A stretch of 64,000 bases of DNA from an uncultured Pelagibacteraceae bacterium. Its GTDB lineage: Bacteria > Pseudomonadota > Alphaproteobacteria > Pelagibacterales > Pelagibacteraceae. Shown here one piece after another: positions 8,256 through 18,058 of this stretch (its first letter is position 1; every line of letters starts with the position of its first letter). The DNA lies in the NCBI GenBank assembly GCA_902517745.1, contig CABYDS010000001.1, forward strand, positions 1 through 64,000, read 5' to 3'. A program made the translations under genes and the position numbers. Below the pieces are notes generated by a model. The model saw nothing but the letters and a program-made list of their open reading frames with translations. It did not search any database and was not told where the DNA came from.

Positions 8256-10652
8256 TTAATTATTGATTAACTCACCTAAATTTGGAACTCCAAATTCTGT
8301 GAACGGTATTATCCTAATCAAAAAAGACAAAGTTTTTGTAGGTTCTAAAATTCCATCTCTATAAAAAGATTTATTATAATTTAAATTAAATAAAATACAG
8401 TCTGTCTCATGAGTATATATTAAGTTATAATATTGTGTGAAATCATTGTCTAAATCCTTCGAAACTTCAAAACTAAGTGAATTTTCATCATCATAATAAA
8501 ATTTGCTTGAGTTTCTTATATTTTCAGCGTCTGGAAGGTCGTTTTGAACTGAATAATATGAAATATTAGTTAAAAAATTATTTGCATTTAAATCAAAGCT
8601 TAATTCATCTCGATTTGAATATTTTAAATCTTTGTCATATGAAAAGTAATATCCTATTTTAGCTTTGTTGCCGAGATTATAATTTACTTCTCCAAAAATA
8701 TCAGATCTTTTTTTGTTTAATTTTGATTTAGTCGGCATTCGATGATCTTCATCCATTTTTATTATATTAGCTAACTTTAAATCCAAAATATCCAAACTAT
8801 TATTGTCCTTTCTTTTAAATTCTAATCCTAAATTTATTGATTCTCCTCCTTCAACTTGTGAACCTTCACTTATACGATTTAATCCAAAAGCATTATTATA
8901 GTTTAAGTACAAGTCTTTTTCTGATAAATCGTTATTACCATTAGGACTATACCTAAATGAGATTAATGGTTTTAAAAAATGTGTATAATTTTCCATTCTT
9001 TTCTGCAAAGGAAAGCTAGCATCATATTTAAATAGACCAAATAAATTATAATTTAAATTATCTTCAAAACTTGTAGAATTATTTGAATGATCATTTGAAT
9101 TTTTTAATAATAAATTGAAATTTGATGCAATTCCTTTAGAATTAACATACTCATTTGATGTAAAAAGAAAATCATTAGTTAATGCACTTTCAGTTACATT
9201 CGTATTATATAACTTGTTATAGCCAGATGAATTAAAATTAAATTTACCATTATAACTATCAGGGATATCAATATTTTTGCTAAAATTAAAATCTGGAAAA
9301 ACATATTGATATCTATCATGATAATTTGCTGATAAATCTTCGTATATTTTAAAAGATGTAAATAAATTTGAATCAATAAATTGCATCTCTAAATCTAAAT
9401 TTGATTCTAAAACACTGTCATCTTTTATTATCAACGAATTATCTTTTAATTTGTGTGTCTTTAAGTAATTGTCTCCCTTGACATTTTGGATATTTAAAAC
9501 GAAATTTGTATTATTATTAATTTTTCCTATTTGATTATAAAACAAATGACCTTTAGTCCCTGCATCACCAATTAAAAAACTGAAATCACTTAAAATATTT
9601 GAATTTTTTAGAGCTTGTCTGTATTCATTTTGTAATAAAAAACTCTTATCAGCATAATACCTTGGATTAAATGTAATATCTTTATCAATATCTATTACTT
9701 TAAAATATGGAAAATTTAATTGAGTACCTAGACTATCCGAGGTGCCATAATATGGTGTTAAGAACCCTGATTTTCTTTTAACACTTGGATCAGGATGATT
9801 AAAATATGGTGTAAAAAAGACTTTATAATCAAATAGTTTTAACCATGAATTTTTATATTCAAATATCTTCTTTACTTTATCGTGCTTAAATTCATCTGAA
9901 TTTATTTCCCATCCTCTGCATTTTTTATCTTGAGTATTGCAAGTACTAAATACTGCCTTATAAACTTTTAATTCTTGCTCATTGGAGTATGAGCTTCTTC
10001 CTTTTAATATTGGATCATTATCTACATTACCAAAATATGAATCTTTAAAATCAACTTTTACCTCTTTACCCAAAATCTCTTTTGTTTTAAAATTTAATAC
10101 CAAATCTTCAAAAATATAAGTATTATCATTTTTATCTAAAATTAAGGATTTTTTTGATTTAATAATTTCTTCATCAACAAGAATTTTATATTTTTCTTTG
10201 AGTTTGAAAATATTCTTTTCTGTATCTTCAATTATTGCTTCTTTATCTCCAAATATAATTTTTTTAGTTCTATCAAAATAAGTGTTTTCACTATTAATGT
10301 CATATTTATTTTCAATATTATATTTTGTTGGTCCTTCACTAAAAATTAAATTTTTATTTTTTTCGTATATAATTTTGTCACCTTCAATAACAATATTATT
10401 TTTTTTATCGTAAAATAAAACATTATTTTTAAAAATTATAAGACTTTTATTTTTATAATATTTAACTTCTTTAGATATGATATTTATGTCATCTTTAGGT
10501 ATAAAGGTATTAGATTTATATCCAATTATTAAATTTCCATTTTCTTTCACATCCATTTTTTCTGCATTAAATTTTACCTCTTCTGAAAAAAGCATATTAG
10601 ATAATGCTATTAATAAAATTATTGTCGTTAACGCTAATTTACTAATTTTCAT
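8256..10652 (-). CDS. lptD: LPS-assembly outer-membrane protein LptD
   Basis: Outer-membrane beta-barrel that inserts lipopolysaccharide into the outer leaflet. The protein has 798 residues with an N-terminal signal peptide ending near SNMLFS. An OstA-type beta-jellyroll follows (about 25-200), with repeated strands such as FNAEKMDVKENGNLIIGYKS. The LptD core contains STCNTQDKKCRGWEI and FFTPYFNHPDPSVKRKSGFL, and the C-terminal barrel is Asn-rich. The start overlaps the lptG stop by 11 bases. The block lptF-lptG-lptD-surA gathers export permease, OM translocon and chaperone. Confidence 0.93.
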   Translation of the reverse strand: MKISKLALTTIILLIALSNMLFSEEVKFNAEKMDVKENGNLIIGYKSNTFIPKDDINIISKEVKYYKNKSLIIFKNNVLFYDKKNNIVIEGDKIIYEKNKNLIFSEGPTKYNIENKYDINSENTYFDRTKKIIFGDKEAIIEDTEKNIFKLKEKYKILVDEEIIKSKKSLILDKNDNTYIFEDLVLNFKTKEILGKEVKVDFKDSYFGNVDNDPILKGRSSYSNEQELKVYKAVFSTCNTQDKKCRGWEINSDEFKHDKVKKIFEYKNSWLKLFDYKVFFTPYFNHPDPSVKRKSGFLTPYYGTSDSLGTQLNFPYFKVIDIDKDITFNPRYYADKSFLLQNEYRQALKNSNILSDFSFLIGDAGTKGHLFYNQIGKINNNTNFVLNIQNVKGDNYLKTHKLKDNSLIIKDDSVLESNLDLEMQFIDSNLFTSFKIYEDLSANYHDRYQYVFPDFNFSKNIDIPDSYNGKFNFNSSGYNKLYNTNVTESALTNDFLFTSNEYVNSKGIASNFNLLLKNSNDHSNNSTSFEDNLNYNLFGLFKYDASFPLQKRMENYTHFLKPLISFRYSPNGNNDLSEKDLYLNYNNAFGLNRISEGSQVEGGESINLGLEFKRKDNNSLDILDLKLANIIKMDEDHRMPTKSKLNKKRSDIFGEVNYNLGNKAKIGYYFSYDKDLKYSNRDELSFDLNANNFLTNISYYSVQNDLPDAENIRNSSKFYYDDENSLSFEVSKDLDNDFTQYYNLIYTHETDCILFNLNYNKSFYRDGILEPTKTLSFLIRIIPFTEFGVPNLGELINN

Positions 10653-11724
10653 TTATTTTTAATAACCCAATATTACAAATTAAAAAAAGTATAAGAAGAG
10701 GAGCCCAAACAGATAGATATATTGGTAGTACACCATTTGTTCCAAGCAGACTTGAGAAATAATTTAAATAGTAAACGACAACTGACACAAATACACCAAA
10801 AATTATAACAAAGAATTTTGATTTGATACTTTTGAGTTTATTTATAATCACAAAACCTAAAATAGTCATTAAAACATAAAACAAAGGCATGCTATAAATT
10901 ATATTTAAGTGTATTTTTACGTCAGTGTTTGAATATCCAATATTAAGATAATTACTAGAGAGTTTATGTAATTCATAAATATTTAATGCGTTTAAATTTG
11001 AAAATAAATTTGAAATAATCTCACCATTAAATGAGGAATTGTAAACATAACTTTTGAGTTTTTTGGATGACCCATTTTTACTAAGAATTGAAACATTTTC
11101 TAATTTCCAATTTTTAGATAAAATGCTTGCACTTTCAGCAACAATTGTATTTTCGCTCTCGAAATATTTTGTTGCTTCATTAATTGTTAAATATTTTAAT
11201 TTATTCTTTTTTAGTTTTTTTGCATGAATTATATAAAGCTTGTTATCTATCTCTTCTTTAATCCACAACCCATCATTATTAACCACGGCTAAATATTCGT
11301 TAGAATTTGAGAACCTGTTTTTGGCATCTAAATATAAGCTTTTCAAATTCGATGATAAAGTATAGTAAAATAACAATATAAATATACTCATTATTATAGT
11401 TATAATTATTGAAAAAAAAACAATTTTCAAATTACTTATCCCATTAGAATTAAAAATTTCTAATTCATTTTTTTCACTTAAGTCTAAATAAAAAAATATT
11501 ATAGATACAAAAAATATAAATGGCAAAATTTCAAAAATTAATGATGGAGCATTCAACAAAGAAAGGTATAAAACATAATAAATTTCTATACTATATTTTT
11601 CAGAAAATCTTATTTCTTCAAAAAAATTTATTAATATAACTGAACAAAAAAATACTACACTTATTTTAAGAAATTTGGTTATAAATAAGGTAGCTAAATA
11701 AGTTTGGTATTTTTTTAAAGTCAT
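10642..11724 (-). CDS. lptG: LPS export ABC transporter permease LptG
   Basis: One of two inner-membrane permeases that, with the ATPase LptB, extract LPS from the inner membrane and pass it to the LptA bridge. The protein has 360 residues. The membrane helices lie at the N-terminus (to about residue 125) and C-terminus (from about 275), on either side of a periplasmic beta-jellyroll domain, as is usual for YjgP/YjgQ proteins. It overlaps lptF by 4 bases. Assignment of G rather than F follows gene order. Confidence 0.9.
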   Translation of the reverse strand: MTLKKYQTYLATLFITKFLKISVVFFCSVILINFFEEIRFSEKYSIEIYYVLYLSLLNAPSLIFEILPFIFFVSIIFFYLDLSEKNELEIFNSNGISNLKIVFFSIIITIIMSIFILLFYYTLSSNLKSLYLDAKNRFSNSNEYLAVVNNDGLWIKEEIDNKLYIIHAKKLKKNKLKYLTINEATKYFESENTIVAESASILSKNWKLENVSILSKNGSSKKLKSYVYNSSFNGEIISNLFSNLNALNIYELHKLSSNYLNIGYSNTDVKIHLNIIYSMPLFYVLMTILGFVIINKLKSIKSKFFVIIFGVFVSVVVYYLNYFSSLLGTNGVLPIYLSVWAPLLILFLICNIGLLKINEN

Positions 11725-12851
11725 AAGTATTTTGGTTTAAAATTGGTTTTAACTAAAATGTAAAAATAAAAAATGAATATTAAAATAATGGGAAGTGAAA
11801 GTGATACAATTTCAAGTTCTTTATTAGAATTAATTAGTTTGTAAGTTAACTCTGATATTACAATGATTGTGAACCCTAGGAAAAAAATTAAAAATTTAAG
11901 AAATTTCTCAAACTTAATAAATTTACTTTTAAGAATTACAAGAGAGCTCACCAAAGATAAAATAATTATATAAACTGGATTTATAACTCTTTTATAAATT
12001 TCTTCATAAATATCTTTAATTAAAAAAGAATTATTTTCTCCACATCTTAAAGAATTATCTTTCCTTTTATTTATATTTTTTTTTAAACAATAAAATAAAA
12101 ACGAGCTTTTTGTTTCGCTTAGTTTTCTTCCTTTTCGGGTTTTAAAATTAATGTCAGATAAATTATAAGTAGTTTCAGCAAAACCTAAATTAAAATTTCC
12201 TGATTTATCTAAATTTATAATCTTTCCATCATATAGTTGAAAGTTATAACCATTGTCTTTTTGATTAAGTTCGCCGCTATTTGCAATGATGATTTTATCA
12301 CCACCATTTTTTAAATTTTCCTTTATATATATCCCTTTTAACTGCCCGTTGACTTTATATTCTTCCACAAAAATATTTAAGTTGTCAGAAACTTTTGAAA
12401 ACTTCTTTTCTTGTATTAATTTTGGAAAAAAATCAATCGAAGAACTTTTAATATAAACTTGAGCTAAATTTTGTGTGTAAGGTACAATAATCATGTTAAA
12501 AAGTAATTGTATTAATACAAATATAAATGAAACTTTGAATATAAAGTTTATAAAAGTAATTTTTTTTATTCCATTTATCCAAAATACCAATATTTCATTA
12601 TTATCTTCATACCTATTAATAACTACAAACAAACTCAAAAAATAAGCAAATATAATCAATTTGGAAAATATCTTTGGTAAACTTAATGTTAAGTAAATGA
12701 AGTAAACCTTAAAAGAGTAACCTTGTTCTGTTACAATATCTAATAAATTTACACCCTGAATAACCCAAACAATTGATGTGATAGCTAGACAAGATAGTAA
12801 AAAAAAAGTAAATATATCAAAATATAGTTTACGAAATATTAATTTATTCAT
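11721..12851 (-). CDS. lptF: LPS export ABC transporter permease LptF
   Basis: YjgP/YjgQ-family permease of 376 residues, partner of LptG. It has the same plan: helices in the first 125 residues, a periplasmic jellyroll with NSGELNQKDNGYNFQLYDG, then three C-terminal helices. It is the first gene of the leftward lptF-lptG-lptD-surA-pdxA-rsmA group and is divergent from pepA with 54 bases between starts. LptB and LptA/C are not in this window. Confidence 0.9.
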   Translation of the reverse strand: MNKLIFRKLYFDIFTFFLLSCLAITSIVWVIQGVNLLDIVTEQGYSFKVYFIYLTLSLPKIFSKLIIFAYFLSLFVVINRYEDNNEILVFWINGIKKITFINFIFKVSFIFVLIQLLFNMIIVPYTQNLAQVYIKSSSIDFFPKLIQEKKFSKVSDNLNIFVEEYKVNGQLKGIYIKENLKNGGDKIIIANSGELNQKDNGYNFQLYDGKIINLDKSGNFNLGFAETTYNLSDINFKTRKGRKLSETKSSFLFYCLKKNINKRKDNSLRCGENNSFLIKDIYEEIYKRVINPVYIIILSLVSSLVILKSKFIKFEKFLKFLIFFLGFTIIVISELTYKLINSNKELEIVSLSLPIILIFIFYFYILVKTNFKPKYL

Positions 12852-12905
12852 TGAAATTAGTATTTTATTAAATATACAACAATATCTATTAAATATTTCA
12901 AAAAA

Positions 12906-14342
12906 ATGAAGCTAAAATTATATTTTATAAATAAAGTTCCAAAAGATGCAAAAGATAGCGAAATTATCTTAGTTAAAGATAAAGAGATTAAAAATAAACT
13001 GCTCAAATTTCAAAGTAAATCTTTATTCAGCAATAAGTTATTTTTAGATAAAAAATTCTTTATTCAAAACTTAGAACATAAAAAATATATTTTTGTGAAT
13101 TGTATTAAGTCTAAAACTTCTTTAGATTATGAAAAGCTCGGATCGCAACTATATATCTTTTTAAAAAATAATAGAATTGAGAAATCGTTTTTTTCATCAA
13201 ACTCAACTTTTTTAACTAATGTTCAATTAGAAAAACTTTTACACGGCGCACAACTTAAGTCTTACGAATTTGATATTTATAAAACCAATAAAGAAAAAAA
13301 TAAAATTAATAAATTATATGTAGTTGGAGAAAAATCTAAAAAATCAAATATATTAAGAAATAAATTAAATTCACTTTTAGAAGGTATATTTCTTACAAGA
13401 GATCTTGTGTCAGAACCAGGAAATGTTCTTCATCCAGATGAATATGCTAGACGTATAACCAAACTGAGAAAGTTAGGGTTAAAAGTTGTAGTGTATGACA
13501 AAAAAAAATTAAAAAAGATGGGTATGAATGCTTTATTAGGCGTTGGTCAAGGAAGTGTCAGGGGATCATATTTGGTCACTATAGAATGGAATGGTGCAAA
13601 AAATAAATCCAAACCATTAGGATTTGTTGGAAAGGGTGTGTGTTTTGATACTGGGGGCTATTCATTAAAACCTGCAAAATTTATGGAAGATATGACATAT
13701 GATATGGCGGGATCAGCTACTGTTGTTGGTTTAATGAAAACACTTGCATTAAGAAAATCAAAAATTAATGCTGTAGGAGTTGTTGGTCTTGTAGAAAATA
13801 TGGTAAGCGGAAATGCACAAAGACCAGGAGATATTGTAAAATCTTATAGTGGAAAAACTATTGAAGTTTTAAACACTGATGCAGAAGGTAGATTAGTTTT
13901 AGCTGACGCTTTAACATTCACAGAAGAAAAATTTAAGCCTCAATTTATTGTTGACTTAGCAACATTAACTGGGGCTATAATTGTTTCTCTAGGCTCTGAG
14001 TATGCGGGCTTATTTTCAAATAATGATAAATTATCTAAGCAACTAATTGATGCAGGAGAAAGTGTTGAGGAAAAACTTTGGAGAATGCCTTTAAACGAAA
14101 ATTTTGATAAATTAATAAATTCTAAAAATGCTGATATGCAAAATATTAATTATGTAGGTGGAGCAGGATCTACAACAGCAGCACAATTTTTACAAAGGTT
14201 TATAATACATAAAACTCCTTGGGCTCACTTAGATATTGCTGGTATGGCATTTTCAAAATATGGAGGAGCTCTAAACTCTGGTGGGGCAACTGGCTATGGA
14301 GTTAGATTGTTAAATAAATTAATTGAGGATAATTATGAGTAA
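12906..14342 (+). CDS. pepA: Leucyl aminopeptidase (M17 family)
   Basis: Cytoplasmic two-metal aminopeptidase of 478 residues that removes N-terminal residues from peptides. The catalytic domain starts near residue 165 (DLVSEPGNVLHPDEYA). It carries GKGVCFDTGGYSLKP with the metal lysine and aspartate, and the M17 signature NTDAEGRLVLADAL. The N-terminal domain is Lys-rich and divergent. Its final 8 bases overlap the start of ndk. E. coli PepA also binds DNA; nothing here indicates that role. Confidence 0.95.
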   Translation: MKLKLYFINKVPKDAKDSEIILVKDKEIKNKLLKFQSKSLFSNKLFLDKKFFIQNLEHKKYIFVNCIKSKTSLDYEKLGSQLYIFLKNNRIEKSFFSSNSTFLTNVQLEKLLHGAQLKSYEFDIYKTNKEKNKINKLYVVGEKSKKSNILRNKLNSLLEGIFLTRDLVSEPGNVLHPDEYARRITKLRKLGLKVVVYDKKKLKKMGMNALLGVGQGSVRGSYLVTIEWNGAKNKSKPLGFVGKGVCFDTGGYSLKPAKFMEDMTYDMAGSATVVGLMKTLALRKSKINAVGVVGLVENMVSGNAQRPGDIVKSYSGKTIEVLNTDAEGRLVLADALTFTEEKFKPQFIVDLATLTGAIIVSLGSEYAGLFSNNDKLSKQLIDAGESVEEKLWRMPLNENFDKLINSKNADMQNINYVGGAGSTTAAQFLQRFIIHKTPWAHLDIAGMAFSKYGGALNSGGATGYGVRLLNKLIEDNYE

Positions 14343-14745
14343 TATTGAACAAACTTTGTCGATAATTAAACCAGATGCTGTCGAGAGAAATCTTCAAGAT
14401 CAAATTAAACAGGAATTTATAAATAAAGGATTTGAAATAATAAAAGAAAAAAAAATCCATATATCTAAAGAAGATGCTGAAAAATTTTATAAAGTACACA
14501 ATTCAAAACCATTTTATAATGATTTGTGTGATTATTTATCTTCGGGTCCTATTGTTGTTATGACTTTACAAAGAGAAAGTGCTGTTATGGAAAATAGAAA
14601 GTTAATGGGAGCAACAAATCCAATAGATGCAGAGGAAGGTACTTTGAGGAAAAAGTATGGCATTTCTATTGATAAAAACTCTGTTCATGGCTCAGATAGT
14701 CTTGAAAATGCAAGGATTGAATTAGATTTCTTTTTTAAAAACTAG
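14335..14745 (+). CDS. ndk: Nucleoside diphosphate kinase
   Basis: Transfers the gamma-phosphate between nucleoside triphosphates and diphosphates. The protein has 136 residues from the ATG at 14335, chosen because MSNIEQTLSIIKPDAVERN aligns with the family N-terminus; the frame remains open four codons further upstream. The NPIDAEEGTLRKKYG segment and the phospho-accepting His in NSVHGSDSLENA are present. It overlaps pepA at the start and, by 11 bases, the convergent purN at the end. Confidence 0.96.
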   Translation: MSNIEQTLSIIKPDAVERNLQDQIKQEFINKGFEIIKEKKIHISKEDAEKFYKVHNSKPFYNDLCDYLSSGPIVVMTLQRESAVMENRKLMGATNPIDAEEGTLRKKYGISIDKNSVHGSDSLENARIELDFFFKN

Positions 14746-15313
14746 TTAATAATCTAATAATTGCTTTTGGATATATTTTATGCTCAATTTTCAACACTTT
14801 TTTTTCTAGGCTTCTTACAGTGTCTGATCTTAAAATTTTAACTTTTTTTTGTAATATAATTCTACCAGAATCTAATTTTTCATTTACAATATGAACTGTG
14901 GCTCCAGAGAATTTGTCTTTATTTTGAACTGCTCTATTGTGTGTATTTAATCCTTTGTATTTAGGCAGAAGAGATGGATGAATATTAAGTATAGGTTTAC
15001 AGAATTTTTTTATAAAACTACCTGAAAGTATTTTCATAAATCCAGCTAAACAAATCAAATCAACATTGTTTTTTTTCAATAATTTTAACAAACGATCTTC
15101 AAAAATTTTTCTGTTAGAATATTGAATAAAGCTATTATTGATTTTAGATTTATTTGCATAATCTAATCCTTTTGCACTAAAATTATCAGAAACAACTAAA
15201 ACAATTTTAATTAAAGATTTTTTTGTTTTTGAATATTTTATTAATGATCTTAGATTGCTGCCTCTACCACTTATTAATACTGCGGTATTTTTTTTACCAG
15301 ATGACTTTTCCAC
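14735..15313 (-). CDS. purN: Phosphoribosylglycinamide formyltransferase
   Basis: Third step of purine synthesis: formylates GAR using 10-formyl-THF. The protein has 192 residues. SGRGSNLRSL binds the phosphate; catalytic Asn and His lie in LNIHPSLLPKYKG, and HIVNEKLDSGRII holds the catalytic Asp. The start is a GTG at 15313, 20 bases inside purM, since no ATG precedes the first beta strand. The purM-purN pairing is common in proteobacteria. Confidence 0.94.
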   Translation of the reverse strand: MEKSSGKKNTAVLISGRGSNLRSLIKYSKTKKSLIKIVLVVSDNFSAKGLDYANKSKINNSFIQYSNRKIFEDRLLKLLKKNNVDLICLAGFMKILSGSFIKKFCKPILNIHPSLLPKYKGLNTHNRAVQNKDKFSGATVHIVNEKLDSGRIILQKKVKILRSDTVRSLEKKVLKIEHKIYPKAIIRLLTSF

Positions 15314-16316
15314 TAAACTTTACTTTTTCTGAATTTTTTATAATTTTTCCAATAACATATGGTTTAAATTTTTTTGGAAAAAATTTTATTATTTTTTTGT
15401 AGTTTGAAGGTTTTACTATTAAACAAAAACCTACGCCGCAATTAAAAGTTTTTAACATTTCTTGATCGCTAACTCCTTGACTTTTTAGCCATCTAAATAT
15501 TTTTAATATTTTTATTTTTTCTAAATTTATTTCAGCGCAATAATTATCTGGTATTATTCTTTTAATATTATCATTTAAGCCACCCCCTGTAATATTTGCA
15601 CAAGCATTCAAATACCTCCTTTTAATTAATTCTAATACATCCATTACATATATTTTTGTTGGTACTAATAATTCTTTTTTTAAAAATGAATTCTTCTTTA
15701 AATTAATTTTCTTTTTTTTTATAATATGTCTTACTAAGGAATATCCATTTGAATGTAGACCACTGGAAGGTATTGCTAGGACTAAATCTTTTTCTTTTAT
15801 TTTATTTAATAATATTTTATCTTTATCTACTAAACCTAAAGAAAATCCCGCAACATCAAATTTTCCTTTAGAATATGTTCCAGGCATTTCAGCAGTTTCT
15901 CCACCTACTAATTCGCAGTCAGCTAATTTGCAGCCTTTAATAATTCCAGTAATTATACTTTTCAGTTTTTTAGTATCGATTTTTTCGACTGATATATAAT
16001 CTAAAAAAAGCAAAGGTTTTGCTCCTTGAACTATAATGTCATTTACACACATGGCCACAAGATCTATGCCTATTGTATCAAATTTACCTAGCTGATTTGC
16101 AACTTCAATTTTTGTACCAACTCCGTCTGTACTAGTTACAAGATATGGATTCTTTAAATTACTTGGAAGTTTTGTAAGTGCTCCAAATCCACCAATATTC
16201 TCAAAATGACCACTTTTTTTTGATTTTTTTGTACTTGAGGATATAAATTTAATAAATTTATCTGCTTTTTTTATGCTTACACCACTTTTCTCATATGTAA
16301 AATTTTTCGATCTCAT
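15294..16316 (-). CDS. purM: Phosphoribosylformylglycinamidine cyclo-ligase
   Basis: AIR synthetase, the fifth step of purine synthesis, ATP-dependent ring closure of FGAM. The protein has 340 residues. Seen are GGFGALTKLP, TDGVGTKIEVA, CVNDIIVQGAKPLLFLDY and ELVGGETAEMPG, all conserved in PurM. The N-terminus is a little longer than in E. coli. Its ATG lies only 9 bases from the divergent ATG at 16326, so its promoter must lie within the neighbouring coding region. Confidence 0.96.
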   Translation of the reverse strand: MRSKNFTYEKSGVSIKKADKFIKFISSSTKKSKKSGHFENIGGFGALTKLPSNLKNPYLVTSTDGVGTKIEVANQLGKFDTIGIDLVAMCVNDIIVQGAKPLLFLDYISVEKIDTKKLKSIITGIIKGCKLADCELVGGETAEMPGTYSKGKFDVAGFSLGLVDKDKILLNKIKEKDLVLAIPSSGLHSNGYSLVRHIIKKKKINLKKNSFLKKELLVPTKIYVMDVLELIKRRYLNACANITGGGLNDNIKRIIPDNYCAEINLEKIKILKIFRWLKSQGVSDQEMLKTFNCGVGFCLIVKPSNYKKIIKFFPKKFKPYVIGKIIKNSEKVKFSGKVIW

Positions 16317-16325
16317 GTTTAAATT

Positions 16326-17402
16326 ATGTTTTTAATAAAAAATAAAATTAATATTTACTTATACTTTTTTTTTTTACTTTTCATTTTAGTTTTTATCAAG
16401 TTTTCCACAGCTATAGTTCTTGCAGATAATTACATAGTTAAAAATATTAAAATTAAAGAACAATACGACATAAATTTTAATAAAGATAAAGTTATAAATA
16501 AGGGTTTTGAAAAAGGATTTAAAACGTTAATTTCTAAAATTGTAGAAAGTAAAGATAAAAAATTATTTAAAGATATACCAAACAATAAAATTAGTTCATT
16601 GATTGATAATTTTTCTATAACAAATGAAAAATTTGTAAATAATAATTATGAGGTTGATTTTGAAGTTAAGTTTGATAAAAAAAAATTATTATCATTTATT
16701 AGAGAAAAAAATGTTATTTCTTCTGTTCCAAAAGACACAGATGTTCTTTTTATCCCAATTTTAATTGATACACAAAATAACGAGATTAAGTTTTTTGATG
16801 AAAATTATTTTTATAATAATTGGAACAATATTAATAAAAATTATTTTTTATTAAATTATAATTTGCCAGATGAAAATATTGAAAATTTCCGTTTTTTTCA
16901 AAGAATAAAAAATAATATTGAAAATAACGATTTATCTGAGATTACAAATAAATATAACTTCGAAAATATTTTTGTAGTAATATTTTACAAAAATAAAAAA
17001 AATTTACAAATATTTTCCAAAATTAGTTTTTCAAATTCAAACTTCAAATTTAATTTAAATGAAAAAAATATCAATCATGAAGATAATGAAACATTAGATC
17101 AAATTATTTTAAATTTAAAAAATTTATACGAAGATAAGTGGAAGTTAATTAATAAAATCAATACTTCAATTACAATACCTGTAAAAATTTCAATAAAAAA
17201 CAGCAATTTCATAATATCTGACAAATTAGAAAATATATTAAATCAATCTGATTTTGTATATGAATATGAAATAGAGAAAATGAATAGTGAAGAAATTATA
17301 TATAAAATAATTTATAATAATAATCCTGAAAAATTTCTAAATACTTTAAAAGTAAATGATATAAATATAAATTCATCTAGTGATATTTGGTATATAGAAT
17401 GA
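16326..17402 (+). CDS. DUF2066-like exported protein
   Basis: A 358-residue protein with a strong signal peptide or anchor (MFLIKNKINIYLYFFFLLF and onward, likely cut after VLA near residue 33). It is otherwise Asn/Lys-rich, with no catalytic motif seen. Position between purM and hda fits the DUF2066 family, which occupies this place in many alphaproteobacteria; the text FEKGFKTLISKIVESKDKKLF resembles the start of that domain. Function unknown. The stop codon overlaps the hda start (ATGA). Confidence 0.65.
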   Translation: MFLIKNKINIYLYFFFLLFILVFIKFSTAIVLADNYIVKNIKIKEQYDINFNKDKVINKGFEKGFKTLISKIVESKDKKLFKDIPNNKISSLIDNFSITNEKFVNNNYEVDFEVKFDKKKLLSFIREKNVISSVPKDTDVLFIPILIDTQNNEIKFFDENYFYNNWNNINKNYFLLNYNLPDENIENFRFFQRIKNNIENNDLSEITNKYNFENIFVVIFYKNKKNLQIFSKISFSNSNFKFNLNEKNINHEDNETLDQIILNLKNLYEDKWKLINKINTSITIPVKISIKNSNFIISDKLENILNQSDFVYEYEIEKMNSEEIIYKIIYNNNPEKFLNTLKVNDININSSSDIWYIE

Positions 17403-18058
17403 GGGAATTAGATCAAAAACTCTTAGACTTTGGAATTAGTGAAAGTTTTGATGAAAATGATTATTATGTGTCTAAAAGCAATTATTTTGCAAAAAATATC
17501 ATAGAAGCTTGGCCTAAATGGGAAAAAAAAATTGTCAATTTAACTGGAGATAAATATTCTGGTAAAACACATCTATCAAATATATTTAAAAAAAAAAGTA
17601 ATGCGTTGTATTTATATAGCAAGAATATCGATGATAAGATTTTAAAAAAAATTAAACTTTCAAACAATATAATAATTGAAGACTTAGATGAAAGTTTTGA
17701 CGAAAAACTTCTTTATTCGTTATTTAATTTAGTTGAACAAGACAACAAGTATTTGTTGATCTCTTCAAAAAAACCAATAGATACAATGAAATTTACCCTT
17801 CCAGATTTATTATCAAGATTAAAGAATTGCATAATAGCTAATATAGAGCAACCAGACGATGAGTTGATTTACGCAATAATTTTAAAAAGTTTCTCTGATA
17901 GGCAAATTAAGTTAGATAACAAAATTATAGATTATATTATAAAAAGAATTGCCAGATCATATAGCAAAATGCATGAATTTATATATAAGATTGATGAATT
18001 GAGTTTAAAGAAAAAAAAATCTATTAACTTTAAAATAATAAAAGAGATAATAAATTGA
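17399..18058 (+). CDS. hda: Hda-like DnaA regulatory ATPase
   Basis: AAA+ protein of 219 residues related to the DnaA ATPase core without the DnaA DNA-binding domain. Family members stimulate ATP hydrolysis by DnaA so that replication starts only once per cycle. Walker A GDKYSGKTH (50-58) and a Walker B-like IIIEDLDE are seen, followed by LPDLLSRLKN, the sensor-type region. The ATG at 17399 overlaps the preceding stop; an upstream in-frame TTG at 17387 is less likely. Its stop overlaps the aspS start. Confidence 0.82.
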   Translation: MRELDQKLLDFGISESFDENDYYVSKSNYFAKNIIEAWPKWEKKIVNLTGDKYSGKTHLSNIFKKKSNALYLYSKNIDDKILKKIKLSNNIIIEDLDESFDEKLLYSLFNLVEQDNKYLLISSKKPIDTMKFTLPDLLSRLKNCIIANIEQPDDELIYAIILKSFSDRQIKLDNKIIDYIIKRIARSYSKMHEFIYKIDELSLKKKKSINFKIIKEIIN